Source of the DNA: JANWYT01 sp046719465
Lineage (GTDB): Bacteria > Chloroflexota > Anaerolineae > Aggregatilineales > Phototrophicaceae
Assembly (NCBI GenBank): GCA_046719465.1
Contig: JBDNCV010000033.1
Location: 1 to 30,674 of the forward strand
Reading direction: 5' to 3'
Length of the DNA stretch: 30,674 nucleotides
Shown here: positions 1-8,257 of the stretch, piece by piece
How the letters are laid out: the number at the start of each line of letters is the position of its first letter
Numbering within the stretch: the stretch's first letter is position 1
The notes under the pieces: model-generated
What the model saw: only the letters and a program-made list of their open reading frames with translations
Databases searched by the model: none
Told to the model about the DNA's origin: nothing
Translations under genes and position numbers: made by a program

Positions 1-44
1 CGATCTCACAGCCTGACGCGGGCAAGCTCGCACAAGTTCTGACT
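1..44. other. Left-edge remnant, possibly the end of an upstream gene
   Basis: The first bases run directly into a terminator-like hairpin, so they probably hold the last codons of a gene outside the window. Frame 1 on the + strand stops at 40-42 (TGA), just before the hairpin. Frame 3 stays open to a TAA at 63-65, inside the hairpin loop. The tail is too short to tell which frame is real or to identify a product. Confidence 0.3.
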
Positions 45-90
45 CAACGGCGCACCCGTTCTTAACTTAAGCGTGTGCGCCGTTGGTTTT
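45..90 (+). terminator. Rho-independent terminator of an upstream gene
   Basis: Perfect 11-bp arms CAACGGCGCAC (45-55) and GTGCGCCGTTG (75-85) enclose a 19-base loop and are followed by GTTTT (86-90). The stem is GC-rich and the T-run lies on the + strand, so it would end a transcript entering from the left. The loop is longer than usual. Confidence 0.6.
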
Positions 91-124
91 ACATGACTAA
101 CTTTGCGCAATCGGGCGTGGAATC

Positions 125-151
125 GTAGGGTGACTCATGAGTCGACCTTAC
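125..151. repeat. Palindrome around GACTCATGAGTC, possible diverged family C element
   Basis: A perfect 12-bp palindrome (132-143) is flanked by GTAGGGT on the left and GACCTTAC on the right, which pair imperfectly. The architecture (GTAGGG arm, CATG centre) resembles the hairpins at 3124, 8225, 11584 and 19692, but the arms have diverged. It could instead be an unrelated operator. Confidence 0.35.
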
Positions 152-164
152 CGAAACGTTCAGA

Positions 165-233
165 TTTTGTACGTAATATCAGCTATATAATTAAATTAGA
201 AGTATTATGATCTTATCAACGGGACTCAAGGAG
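165..233 (+). promoter_or_regulatory. Candidate promoter and ribosome binding site of the 241-1461 gene
   Basis: The stretch is much more AT-rich than its surroundings. It holds an exact TATAAT (186-191), but no good -35 hexamer at 16-18 bp; a TTGTAC at 167-172 is only 13 bp away. AAGGAG (228-233) lies 7 bases before the ATG at 241. A GAAACGTT at 153-160 resembles the operator candidates before the importer gene at 1715, so common control is possible but unproven. Confidence 0.35.
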
Positions 234-240
234 ACTCATT

Positions 241-1461
241 ATGAGCAAACGGTGGTTATGCACGGTGGGCGCTGTGCTGCTGCTCACTGCGGCGTTCGGT
301 GTCTACGCGCAGGAGGAAGCCCCATCCGCAGGCGACCCCGCCCGCGTCTTGCAACTGCTGAGCTTCATTCCAGATGTTGAGCAGACGCGCGTCAACCTCA
401 TCAGCTATGGCGACATCCGCGCGAGCGAACAGCTCCGCGCGGGGGTGACAGCTTACGGCAGCGCTGCCGAGTTCCTCGCTGCCAGCGCCGACGCGCAGGC
501 CTTATGGGAAGCGGCGCTCTCCGTCGATGTCAACCCCGCCATGACGATCCGCCTGCGCGAGACCATGCAGGAGATGCCCGACCGCCTCGGCTTCGATTTC
601 TTCGACATCGACCGCACCATGCAGTTCCGCTACGACGTGTATCCGGTGGCGATTGTGGCGGGGCGCTTCGACATAGGGAACATGACCGCAGTGCTGCGCA
701 GTCGCGGGTACAGTGCAGGCACGAATCAGCCGCCGCCCCTTGAGCAAGATGCGCTGGTGTGGTGTGGCTCGGTGGGCTGCAACAACGGCAGCGACCGCAG
801 CAATGCCCGCCGCAACAACGGCAACATCTTCGGCGGCGAGCTGGGGCAGGAGCACCCGCTGGCGCTGTTCGCCGGGCGTGGGGTGATCGTCGCTGGCCCC
901 GTCTACGACCACGTGCTGGCTGCGATTGACGCCAGCGCCGACCGCACGCCCTCGCTGGCGGATGCCGCCCCCTATCAAGCGGTGGTGCGCGCGCTGGAGG
1001 GGCGCGGAGCGCTGCGCTCGCTCTCGTTCATCCCGAAGGAAGTGCTCGTCCCGCCGATGATGGCCTTCTTGATGCCGCCGCCCGGCCCCAACGCGCTGCC
1101 CGATTATGAGATCGCCTTCATCGCGGATATGGTGCAGGGGGATGGCCAGCAGGTCGCGCTGGTCGGCTTGGTCTACGCCAGCGCCGCCGATGCAGACGTG
1201 GCAGCCGAGCGGCTGCCCGCGCGCTTGGCGGATGACCCCGCGACAGCGCTTCGCCCAAGCTGGGGCGCGATCATTGCAGAGTTGGGCGGCTCCGTCGATG
1301 AGGTAGAGATAGCGACCGACGAGGCCGGGTTAACCCTTGCGCTGATGCCCATTGTCTACGCCGCGCCCCAAGCCGCCAGCACCCCATCAGGGCACATCTA
1401 CCGGCGGCTGTTCGAGGCAATACAGGGGGTTGATCTGCCGTGGCTGGCGGCTGGGCAGTGA
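241..1461 (+). CDS. Secreted protein of unknown function (406 aa)
   Basis: I do not recognise the family. The start is fixed by AAGGAG 7 bases upstream. Residues 1-23 form a Sec-type signal peptide (Lys/Arg, then a hydrophobic stretch, then VYA before Gln24), so the mature protein is probably exported. The rest is a soluble alpha/beta-looking chain without further membrane segments. Around residues 174-200 there is an unusual polar patch with two cysteines (C175, C180) followed by an Asn/Arg/Gly-rich run, probably a surface loop that may carry a disulfide. Proline-rich turns occur near 163-167 and 278-290. It is a single-gene unit: a separate importer operon starts 250 bp downstream. A link to that importer is possible because both are exported and share a GAAACGTT-like upstream motif, but nothing in the sequence proves a role. 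Confidence 0.8.
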   Translation: MSKRWLCTVGAVLLLTAAFGVYAQEEAPSAGDPARVLQLLSFIPDVEQTRVNLISYGDIRASEQLRAGVTAYGSAAEFLAASADAQALWEAALSVDVNPAMTIRLRETMQEMPDRLGFDFFDIDRTMQFRYDVYPVAIVAGRFDIGNMTAVLRSRGYSAGTNQPPPLEQDALVWCGSVGCNNGSDRSNARRNNGNIFGGELGQEHPLALFAGRGVIVAGPVYDHVLAAIDASADRTPSLADAAPYQAVVRALEGRGALRSLSFIPKEVLVPPMMAFLMPPPGPNALPDYEIAFIADMVQGDGQQVALVGLVYASAADADVAAERLPARLADDPATALRPSWGAIIAELGGSVDEVEIATDEAGLTLALMPIVYAAPQAASTPSGHIYRRLFEAIQGVDLPWLAAGQ

Positions 1462-1549
1462 GCAGGCCGCTGCACCCTAGGCAACCTGCACAAACTCGCT
1501 TACAGGCCTTTCACGCGAAAATAAATGGAAATAAGCCCAAAATGCCATC

Positions 1550-1595
1550 AGGAAACGTTTCCTCTGGCAGTGGTAACGTTTCATAGGTCTATAAA
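1550..1595 (+). promoter_or_regulatory. Two LacI-type operator candidates and -10 element before the aglEFG-like genes
   Basis: AGGAAACGTTTCCT (1550-1563) is a perfect 14-bp palindrome with a central CG, the classic form bound by LacI/GalR-family regulators. A second, weaker site, GTAACGTTTC (1573-1582), follows 22 bp later, about two helical turns. TATAAA at 1590-1595 is a -10 candidate; the -35 is unclear (CTGGCA at 1564-1569 is 20 bp away). If that promoter is real, both operators sit on or just upstream of the polymerase site and would repress. The rest of the 253-bp spacer (1462-1714) shows only the Shine-Dalgarno GGAGG at 1699-1703. Confidence 0.5.
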
Positions 1596-1714
1596 ACCTC
1601 TAAATCGCATTGCAAACTCGTCGCAGTTGCGCTACCATAAGGCTGTGTTGGTGGCGCGGTAAAGTCGCCGCTGCGCTGAATTACGATTACGTTTGTTTGG
1701 AGGATGAAACACCT

Positions 1715-3070
1715 ATGTTACGGAAGAAAGTTGGTGCATTGTTTGTGGGGGCGGCGCTGCTGACGCTGTCCTCGGGCGCGATGGCGCAAAGCGGCTGCCC
1801 TGAAGGCCTTTGGACAGGCATGAGCGCTGAGCTGGAAGCCGCCTGCCGCGGTGAACTGGCAGGCACGGTTGTTACGATGACCGGCCCCTTTGTGGACGCC
1901 GACGAGGTGTTGTTCAACGAGTCCATCGCCGATTTTGAGGCGTGGACGGGCATCGACATTCAGTACACCGGTTCTAAAGAGTTTGAAGTGGCCATCATCG
2001 CCGCTGTGGAGGGTGGCGCTGCACCCGACATCGCCGACTTCCCGCAGCCCGGCCTGTTGGAAAGCTTCGTGCAGCGCGGCCAAGTGGTCGACATCAGCAC
2101 GTTTATGGACATGGACTGGCTGATGCAGAACTACGCGCAAGGCTGGCTCGACTATGCCACGATGGAAGGCCCCAACGGCCCGATCATGGCCGGCGTCTGG
2201 GCGCGCTACAACGCCAAGTCGCAGGTCTACTACTCGGTGAAGGGCTTCGAGGAGAACGGCTACGAGATCCCGACGACGTGGGATGAGCTGATGGCGCTCT
2301 CGCAGCAGATCGTGGACGACGGCGGCACGCCGTGGTGCATCGGCATCGAATCCGGCGCAGCGACGGGTTGGGCGGCCACCGACTGGATGGAAGAGATCAT
2401 GCTGCGCACGACCAGCCTTGAGAACTACGACCGCTGGACAGTCCCCGCGACCCCCGAAGATCGGCTGCTGTTCACGGATCCCATCGTGCGCCGCGCGGCA
2501 GAAATCTTGGCGGAAATCTGGTTCAACGATGACTTCGTCCGCGGTGGGCGTCAGGCGATTGCGGTGACCTCGTTCGCGGATGCGCCGCTGGGCCTGTTCA
2601 CCGACCCGATTGAGTGCTTCATGCACAAGCAGGGCAACTTCATCAGCAGCTTCTTCCCGGCGGGTGTGGAATTCGGCGTCGATTGGGACGTGTTCTACCT
2701 GCCGCCGATTGACGAAGAGTTCGGCCGTCCGTACTTGGTGGCGGGCGACATCTACGCCATGTTCAACGACCGTCCTGAGGTGCGCGCGGTGATGGACTTC
2801 TTCAGCCGTGGCGCGTCGCTCTCGGGCTGGCTGGCCGCTGGCGGCACGCTCTCGCCGCACAACGACGCCGTTTACAGCAACCCCGCTGAGGAGAAGATCG
2901 CCTCGCTGGTGGCCAACGCGACGAGCGTGCGCTTCGACGGCTCCGACTTGATGCCGGGCGCGGTGGGCGCTGGCTCGTTCTGGAAGGCCATGACTGACTG
3001 GGTGAGCGGCACGGTTGACCTCGACACGGCGCTGGCAGAGGCCGATGCAGCGTGGCCGGTCGGGCAGTAA
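1715..3070 (+). CDS. aglE: Sugar ABC importer, substrate-binding protein (AglE-like)
   Basis: Family 1 extracellular solute-binding protein of 451 aa, closest in wording to the alpha-glucoside binding protein AglE: the mature N-terminus has the GPF-DADEVLFNESIADFE and TGIDIQYTGSKEFE segments, then APDIADFPQPG, and the C-terminus has the FWKAMTDWVSG motif. An open frame extends upstream to a TTG at 1610, but ATG 1715 has GGAGG 11 bases before it and starts a normal signal peptide (MLRKK, hydrophobic core, AMA before Gln25). Cys28 follows but is not in a good lipobox. The protein should capture an alpha-linked di- or oligosaccharide outside the membrane and hand it to the two permeases downstream. 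Substrate is inferred from family only. Confidence 0.88.
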   Translation: MLRKKVGALFVGAALLTLSSGAMAQSGCPEGLWTGMSAELEAACRGELAGTVVTMTGPFVDADEVLFNESIADFEAWTGIDIQYTGSKEFEVAIIAAVEGGAAPDIADFPQPGLLESFVQRGQVVDISTFMDMDWLMQNYAQGWLDYATMEGPNGPIMAGVWARYNAKSQVYYSVKGFEENGYEIPTTWDELMALSQQIVDDGGTPWCIGIESGAATGWAATDWMEEIMLRTTSLENYDRWTVPATPEDRLLFTDPIVRRAAEILAEIWFNDDFVRGGRQAIAVTSFADAPLGLFTDPIECFMHKQGNFISSFFPAGVEFGVDWDVFYLPPIDEEFGRPYLVAGDIYAMFNDRPEVRAVMDFFSRGASLSGWLAAGGTLSPHNDAVYSNPAEEKIASLVANATSVRFDGSDLMPGAVGAGSFWKAMTDWVSGTVDLDTALAEADAAWPVGQ

Positions 3071-3087
3071 GATAGAGTATAATGAAG

Positions 3088-3149
3088 GGGCGGTGAACGC
3101 GCCGCCCTGTGTTGCGCAAGTGGCAGGGCGGGACATGCGTCCCGCCCTG
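3088..3149 (+). promoter_or_regulatory. Two hairpins between binding-protein and permease genes
   Basis: The first hairpin has GGGCGG/CCGCCC arms (3088-3093, 3102-3107). The second has perfect 11-bp arms CAGGGCGGGAC (3124-3134) and GTCCCGCCCTG (3139-3149) around ATGC, then TTTGCTT. Such structures between a binding-protein gene and its permease genes commonly act as partial terminators or protect the upstream mRNA, giving more binding protein than permease. The second one also belongs to the CATG-centred palindrome family seen elsewhere in the window. Confidence 0.6.
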
Positions 3150-3189
3150 TTTGCTTAACCTATAGATTATTTTTACATGGAATCCGCTC

Positions 3190-4329
3190 ATGACAACGAC
3201 ACAACCCAAACTGAAGAACACGCCTGATTTTCTAGCGGACTTGCCGAAGCCGTTGGTCGCTGGGGCGCTGACGCTCATCGCGCTGGTGGTGGCGGCTGGC
3301 GGGTTTTTGGCGCTGCGCGATGCTCGCTCCACCGACATCCCGGGCCAAGTGCTGATCACAGTCGCCGCCATTGTGTGGGGTATCGGCGCGGTGGTGCTGC
3401 TCTACTACACGGCCAACTATTGGGTTGAGATGCTGCCCGAAAAGACCATGCGGCGGGTTCAACCGTTCATCTTCGTCGGGCCAGCGCTGGCCATCCTTGC
3501 GTGGTATCTGGCCATCCCCACGCTGCGCACTTTCTGGACGAGCATCACTGAATTCCGCGGGATCAACTGCAACTTCCTCGGCCAGCAGATCACCACGACC
3601 GACTTTGTGCTGTTCGGGAACTACCTGCGCGTGGTGTGCGACCGCACCAATACCGCCGCCCTCAGCAACAATCTCACGTGGATGGTGTTGGGGACGAGCT
3701 TGACGGTGGGCTTGGGCTTGCTGATTGCTATCTTGGCCGATCGCAGTAGGTTTGAGAGCGTGGCGAAGTCGTTCATCTTCATGCCGATGGCCATCTCGAT
3801 GGTGGGCGCGGGCGTGATCTGGCGCTTCGTCTACGACATCAACCCCAATATCGGCCTGTTGAACGCCATCGTGACCAGCGCAGGCGGCCAGCCGCAAGCG
3901 TGGTTGACGACCCCCGGGCTGAACAACATCCTGCTGATTATCGTCATGGTGTGGCTGCAAACGGGCTACGCGATGGTGCTGATCTCGGCGGCCATCAAGG
4001 GCGTGCCGGATGACCTGCTGGAGGCCGCGCGCGTCGACGGGGCCAACGAGTTCCGCATCTTCTTCAGCATCATCCTCCCCAGCATCGCCGGAACGCTCGT
4101 CACGGTCATCACGACGGTCATCATCTTCACCCTCAAGACGTTCGACATCGTGATGGTGATGACGGGTGGCCAATTCGACACCGAGGTGATCGGCGTGCGC
4201 TTCTACCGCGAGTTCTTCAACATCCGCGACGACGGCATGGGGTCAGCGATTGCGATTGTGCTGCTGCTGGCGGTCGTCCCGATCATGATTTACAACCTGC
4301 GCCAGTTTAGCAAGCGCGAAACGTTCTAG
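3190..4329 (+). CDS. aglF: Sugar ABC importer, permease (AglF/MalF-like)
   Basis: Inner-membrane permease of 379 aa. The N-terminus has two hydrophobic helices (about 24-44 and 58-77) before the helix at about 95-112. A soluble loop with two cysteines follows. The core transport domain starts near residue 160 and contains the EAA loop EAARVDGANEFRIFF from about residue 278, which docks on the ATPase, then KTFDIVMVMTGG, typical of MalF-type subunits. It pairs with the downstream permease, 14 bp away, to form the channel for the AglE-like binding protein. The ribosome binding site is weak (GGA). No ATP-binding gene accompanies the set. Confidence 0.88.
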   Translation: MTTTQPKLKNTPDFLADLPKPLVAGALTLIALVVAAGGFLALRDARSTDIPGQVLITVAAIVWGIGAVVLLYYTANYWVEMLPEKTMRRVQPFIFVGPALAILAWYLAIPTLRTFWTSITEFRGINCNFLGQQITTTDFVLFGNYLRVVCDRTNTAALSNNLTWMVLGTSLTVGLGLLIAILADRSRFESVAKSFIFMPMAISMVGAGVIWRFVYDINPNIGLLNAIVTSAGGQPQAWLTTPGLNNILLIIVMVWLQTGYAMVLISAAIKGVPDDLLEAARVDGANEFRIFFSIILPSIAGTLVTVITTVIIFTLKTFDIVMVMTGGQFDTEVIGVRFYREFFNIRDDGMGSAIAIVLLLAVVPIMIYNLRQFSKRETF

Positions 4330-4343
4330 AGGAGGACATCCCT

Positions 4344-5462
4344 ATGAGTGCCGCAAAACGCCGCGCCCAAATTATCGTGAACGTTCTCCTGTTTTTGATC
4401 GTCGCGTTGTGGACGATCCCGACGTTGGGCTTGCTCGTGTCGTCGTTCCGCCCGCGCGAGGAGATCCGCTCCAGCGGGTGGTGGACGGTGTTCCCGCATC
4501 GTGCCTTCGCCCCCACCGGCGCAACCTTCCCCATCCCGCCTGACCAAACGCGCGACGCGCCGATCACGGTCAACAACGAGGCGACCAACGGGCGCGACGT
4601 CACCGCCACGTTCAGCGAGTGGCAGGCAGGCGTGCAAGTCGATGGTGACACGCGCTTGATCTGGCGTGGCAACCTGCGCACGGGCACGCTCATCCAGCAA
4701 GAGCTGCAATGGGTCTACAACCTCAACTTCACCTTCGAAAACTACGAGGAAGTGATGGCAGGGCGCAACTATGAGCTGCGCCGCGCTGACGGCAGCGTGA
4801 TGCGCGTGCAGGGCGAGAACATGATCGGCGCGTTCCTGAACAGCGTCACGGTGACGATCCCCGCCACGGTCATCCCCATTTTGATCGCCGCGTTCGCCGC
4901 ATATGGCTTCGCGTGGATGAGCTTTCCCGGGCGGCGGCCGTTGTTCATCCTTGTGGTGGCGCTGCTGGTCGTCCCGCTTCAGATCGCGCTTGTGCCCATC
5001 CTGCGCGACTATACGGCCTTGCAGCTCAACGGGACGTACATGGGCATCTGGCTGGCGCACACTGGCTTTGGCCTGCCGCTGGCGGTCTACTTGCTTTACA
5101 ACTACATCAGCAACCTGCCCAAAGAAATCCTCGAGAGCGCGTTTATCGACGGGGCGTCGCACTTCACCATCTTCTTCCGCTTGGTGCTGCCGCTGAGCGT
5201 GCCTGCGCTGGCGTCGTTCGCCATCTTCCAGTTCCTGTGGGTGTGGAACGACTACCTCGTCGCGTTGATCTTCCTCGGGATCACCAGCGCGGAGCGCCAA
5301 GTGCTGACGTACCGCATTGCGTCGCTGGTTGGCTCTCGTGGGAGCGAGTGGCACCTGCTGACGAGCGCCGCGTTCGTGAGCATGGTCGTGCCGCTGCTGG
5401 TGTTCTTCGGCTTGCAGCGCTACTTCGTGCGCGGCCTGATGGCAGGCAGCGTCAAGGGCTAA
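4344..5462 (+). CDS. aglG: Sugar ABC importer, permease (AglG/MalG-like)
   Basis: Second membrane subunit, 372 aa, with GGAGG upstream and only a 14-bp gap from aglF. The first helix (about 10-33) is followed by SFRPREEI, the usual start of MalG-type permeases. A long extracytoplasmic segment follows (about residues 40-150), rich in Thr, Asn and Arg, containing WWTVFPH early and FTFENYEEV late. That insertion is characteristic of the AglG branch. The EAA loop, ESAFIDGASHFTIFF, begins near residue 264, and the C-terminus ends in the common RGLMAGSVKG. It is the last gene of the operon and converges with the E1 gene on the other strand. Confidence 0.88.
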   Translation: MSAAKRRAQIIVNVLLFLIVALWTIPTLGLLVSSFRPREEIRSSGWWTVFPHRAFAPTGATFPIPPDQTRDAPITVNNEATNGRDVTATFSEWQAGVQVDGDTRLIWRGNLRTGTLIQQELQWVYNLNFTFENYEEVMAGRNYELRRADGSVMRVQGENMIGAFLNSVTVTIPATVIPILIAAFAAYGFAWMSFPGRRPLFILVVALLVVPLQIALVPILRDYTALQLNGTYMGIWLAHTGFGLPLAVYLLYNYISNLPKEILESAFIDGASHFTIFFRLVLPLSVPALASFAIFQFLWVWNDYLVALIFLGITSAERQVLTYRIASLVGSRGSEWHLLTSAAFVSMVVPLLVFFGLQRYFVRGLMAGSVKG

Positions 5463-5484
5463 GCGAATACGGGTCAGCGAGAGG

Positions 5485-5651
5485 CCTCATCCCCCAACCC
5501 CCTTCTCCCGTAGAGAAGGGGGCAAAAGTCCCCTCTCCACCCGGAGAGGGGATTTAGGGGTGAGGCAGCCCTCATCCCCCAACCCCCTTCTCCCGTAGAG
5601 AAGGGGGCAAAAGTCCCCTCTCCGCCCGGAGAGGGGATTTAGGGGTGAGGC
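5485..5651. repeat. Two tandem copies of cloverleaf repeat family A
   Basis: Two 82-bp units (5485-5566 and 5570-5651) are almost identical, differing at about one base (CCACC versus CCGCC) with an 85-bp period. Each unit folds on itself: an outer stem CCTCAtCCCC/GGGGTGAGG encloses two hairpins, CCCCCTTCTC/GAGAAGGGGG and CCCCTCTCC/GGAGAGGGG. They fill the spacer between two converging genes, where they may act as a bidirectional transcription barrier, though there is no clear T-run. Other copies lie at 14249, 22879 and 27507. Confidence 0.9.
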
Positions 5652-5681
5652 CTTTGTACAGTGCGATAGAGGCCTCACCTC

Positions 5682-8141
5682 TCACACGCCGAGGCGGTGG
5701 CGCCGCAGAATTTCGCCGCGCGTCTGGTTCGTCGTTACTGTGTGGCCGTCCAGCGGCAGGATGCGCTCGTGAATCGCGTCGAGGATCCAGCTCGCCTGTG
5801 GGAAGAAGGCTTCTTCCAACTCGGCGGGCGGGGTGATCCAGTTGCGCGCGCCCACCACGACCGGCGGCGCGTCGAGCGCGTCGAACGCAAGCTGCGTGAT
5901 GGTCGAGGCCATCGTGTGGAGGAAGGAACCGCGCTCGCTGGCATCCGAAGCCAGCAGCACCCGCCCCGTCTTCTTGACCGAGGCGAGGATCGGCTCGTAG
6001 TTCAGTGGATTGATGAAGCGCGCGTCGATCACCTCCGCGCTGAGGCCGTAACGGGCTTGGAGCGTGTCGGCGGCTTCGAGGGCGCGGTAGAGCGTCGCGC
6101 CGAGGGTGATGAGGGTGATATCTGACCCCGCGCGGCGCACGACCGGCTCGCCCAGCGGCACTTCGTAGTACTCAATTGGCACACCGCCCGCAACGAGCGT
6201 TTCCGGCTCGCTGTAGAGGCGCTGGCTCTCGAAGAACACCACCGGATCCGTGCCGCTCAGCGCGAGGTTGAGCATCCCTTTGGCGTCGTAGGGCGTGGCG
6301 GGGAACATCACCTGCAAGCCCGGGATGTGCGCCACGATGGACGACCAATCCTGCGAGTGCTGCGCGCCGTACTTGCTGCCGACCGAGACGCGCAGCACCA
6401 GCGGCATTTGCAGCACCCCGGCCGACATCGCCTGCCACTTGGCCATCTGGTTGAAGATTTCGTCGCCCGCCCGCCCCATGAAGTCGCAGTACATGAGTTC
6501 GGCCACGACGCGCCCGCCGCTCAGCGCATAGCCGACCGCCGTCCCGACGATGGCCGCCTCCGAGATGGGCGAGTTGAACAGCCGATGATACGGCAGGCAC
6601 TCGGTCAAGCCGCGATACACGCCGAACGCGCCGCCCCAGTCGCGGTTTTCCTCGCCATAGGCGATCATCGTTGGGTCGACGTAGAAGCGGTGCATCATCG
6701 CCTCGTAGAGCGCTTCAGCGTAAGTCAGGCATTTGATCTTGGGGAGCGGCTTGCCCTCTGCGTCGAGGCCGGAGCGGTGCTTGGCAAAGGTGACGCTTAG
6801 GCGGCTTTGCTCGCGCGGGATGAGCACTTCGGGGGCGCGCTGGTCGAAGCGCTCGCGGCGCTGGTTGGAGAACATGAAGCCGCCGATGGTGTCGCGGGTG
6901 GTGTCGACGCGCGGCGAACGCTCCAACGAGACAGCCAGCGGCAGCAGCTTCACCATGCGCTCGACGGTGGCCTGCTGCATCGCCTCCAGCGCGTCGCGCG
7001 TGGCGTGGCCGTTCTCGATGAGGTACTCGCGGTAAGCGATCAGCGCGTCTTGCTGCCGCCACAAGTCGATCTCGGCGCGGTCGCGGTAAGACGACGCATC
7101 CGACGGCGAGTGCCCGCTGAAGCGGTAGGTAACGGTATCCAGCAGGACGGGGCCGCGCCCCTCGGCGAGGATGCGGCGCTTGCGCTCGAACGCATCCGCC
7201 ACCGCCAGCGGGTTGAAGCCGTCGACGCGCTCGGCGTGCATCGCCTCAGGGTTCACGCCCGCGCCCACGCGCGCCAGCACGCCCACGCCCATCGTCTCGC
7301 CCACGGGCTGGCCGCCCATCCCATAGAAGTTGTTGATGAAGTTGAAGATGATCGGCAGGCCGCCGCCGAGGTCTGCGTCCCACAGGGTGCGGTATTGATC
7401 CATGGTGGCGAACATCAGCGCCTCCCACACCGGGCCGCAGCCCAGCGATGCGTCGCCGATGTTGGCCACGACGATGCCGCCGCGCCGGTTCACCCGTTTG
7501 AACAGCGCCGCGCCGGTCGCAATATCGGCAGAGCCGCCCACGATGGCGTTGTTGGGCATCACGCCGAACGGCGGGAAGAAGGCATGCATCGAGCCGCCCA
7601 TCCCCTGATTGAAGCCGGTCGCCCGCCCGAAGATCTCGGCCAGCGTGCCATAGATCACGTAGTTGATAGCGAGGTCGTGAACGTCGGCCGCTGGCACAGC
7701 CTCCACCACGCGCAGCGGCGCGCCGCCCATGTAGGTTTCCATGATGCGCTGCAAGTCTGCTGCGCTAAGCTGGTGAATGGCCGAGAAGGACTTGGCGAGG
7801 ATTTCGCCGTGGCTGCGGTGCGAGCCGAAGATGAAGTCGTCCAACGTCAGGTGATAGGCCATGCCGACGGCGGCCGATTCCTGCCCAATGGAGAGGTGCG
7901 CCGGGCCGCGATGGTTGTACTCGATACCTTCGTATACGCCCTCTTTCTTGATGCGGTCGAGCAGCGTCTCAAATTCGCGGATCAGCACCATGTCGCGGTA
8001 GATGCGGACGAGGTTCTCGCGCCCGTACTTGGCGGCTTCTCGCGCGGGGTCGCTTTGGTAGATGTTCAGGGGGATGCTGGGCGGCTGGAGCTGCGCGGCG
8101 CGGCGGGCTTCGGTGGGGTCAATGATGATCGACTTGGGCAT
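5682..8141 (-). CDS. 2-Oxoacid dehydrogenase E1, fused alpha and beta subunits
   Basis: Thiamine-diphosphate enzyme of 819 aa that would decarboxylate a 2-oxoacid and acylate the lipoyl group of E2. Residues about 40-400 are the alpha part: FGSHRSHGEIL (105-115), the ThDP/Mg motif starting at GD (229-230) and ending at NN (270-271), and the loop SGHSPSDASSYR (342-353). Residues from about 470 are the beta part: GEENRDWGGAFG (497-505) and FNSPISEAAIVG. In most bacteria these are two proteins of about 330-370 aa each, so this is a natural fusion with a linker. GAGGAAA precedes the ATG. It is the last gene of the operon, 116 bp after E3. The substrate (pyruvate, acetoin, branched-chain or sugar-derived acid) cannot be read from the sequence. 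Confidence 0.88.
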   Translation of the reverse strand: MPKSIIIDPTEARRAAQLQPPSIPLNIYQSDPAREAAKYGRENLVRIYRDMVLIREFETLLDRIKKEGVYEGIEYNHRGPAHLSIGQESAAVGMAYHLTLDDFIFGSHRSHGEILAKSFSAIHQLSAADLQRIMETYMGGAPLRVVEAVPAADVHDLAINYVIYGTLAEIFGRATGFNQGMGGSMHAFFPPFGVMPNNAIVGGSADIATGAALFKRVNRRGGIVVANIGDASLGCGPVWEALMFATMDQYRTLWDADLGGGLPIIFNFINNFYGMGGQPVGETMGVGVLARVGAGVNPEAMHAERVDGFNPLAVADAFERKRRILAEGRGPVLLDTVTYRFSGHSPSDASSYRDRAEIDLWRQQDALIAYREYLIENGHATRDALEAMQQATVERMVKLLPLAVSLERSPRVDTTRDTIGGFMFSNQRRERFDQRAPEVLIPREQSRLSVTFAKHRSGLDAEGKPLPKIKCLTYAEALYEAMMHRFYVDPTMIAYGEENRDWGGAFGVYRGLTECLPYHRLFNSPISEAAIVGTAVGYALSGGRVVAELMYCDFMGRAGDEIFNQMAKWQAMSAGVLQMPLVLRVSVGSKYGAQHSQDWSSIVAHIPGLQVMFPATPYDAKGMLNLALSGTDPVVFFESQRLYSEPETLVAGGVPIEYYEVPLGEPVVRRAGSDITLITLGATLYRALEAADTLQARYGLSAEVIDARFINPLNYEPILASVKKTGRVLLASDASERGSFLHTMASTITQLAFDALDAPPVVVGARNWITPPAELEEAFFPQASWILDAIHERILPLDGHTVTTNQTRGEILRRHRLGV

Positions 8142-8224
8142 AGGGTTTCCTCGATGTTGGTTGTGGATGCAGGGTCAACATAGACGCGACTTCGCCTGAT
8201 GATCGCGCGTAGAGGGGTGTTCGC

Positions 8225-8246
8225 GGGGCGAGACGTGTCCCGCCCC
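8225..8246. repeat. CATG-type palindrome (family C) between E3 and E1 genes
   Basis: GGGGCG (8225-8230) and CGCCCC (8241-8246) enclose a near-perfect inner palindrome with one A-C mismatch, followed by CCACAC. The same outer arms with different but self-complementary inner bases occur at 3124, 11584 and 19692. It sits in the 116-bp spacer of the operon. Confidence 0.65.
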
Positions 8247-8257
8247 CACACGGTGCG

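Noticed and set aside
1610..1714. TTG start at 1610 for the AglE-like protein
   Set aside because: It would put 35 polar residues before the signal peptide; ATG 1715 has a good Shine-Dalgarno.
1718..3136. Long antisense open frame opposite the AglE-like gene
   Set aside because: It mirrors a well-supported gene, is rich in His, Arg and Ala as expected from GC-rich antisense frames, and has no family motif. The same applies to the long frames at 6807-8183, 9612-11582, 13360-14412, 14054-15523 and 28064-29290.
5485..5651. Possible CRISPR array
   Set aside because: Only two units, 82 bp long and nearly identical with no unique spacers, and no cas gene nearby.
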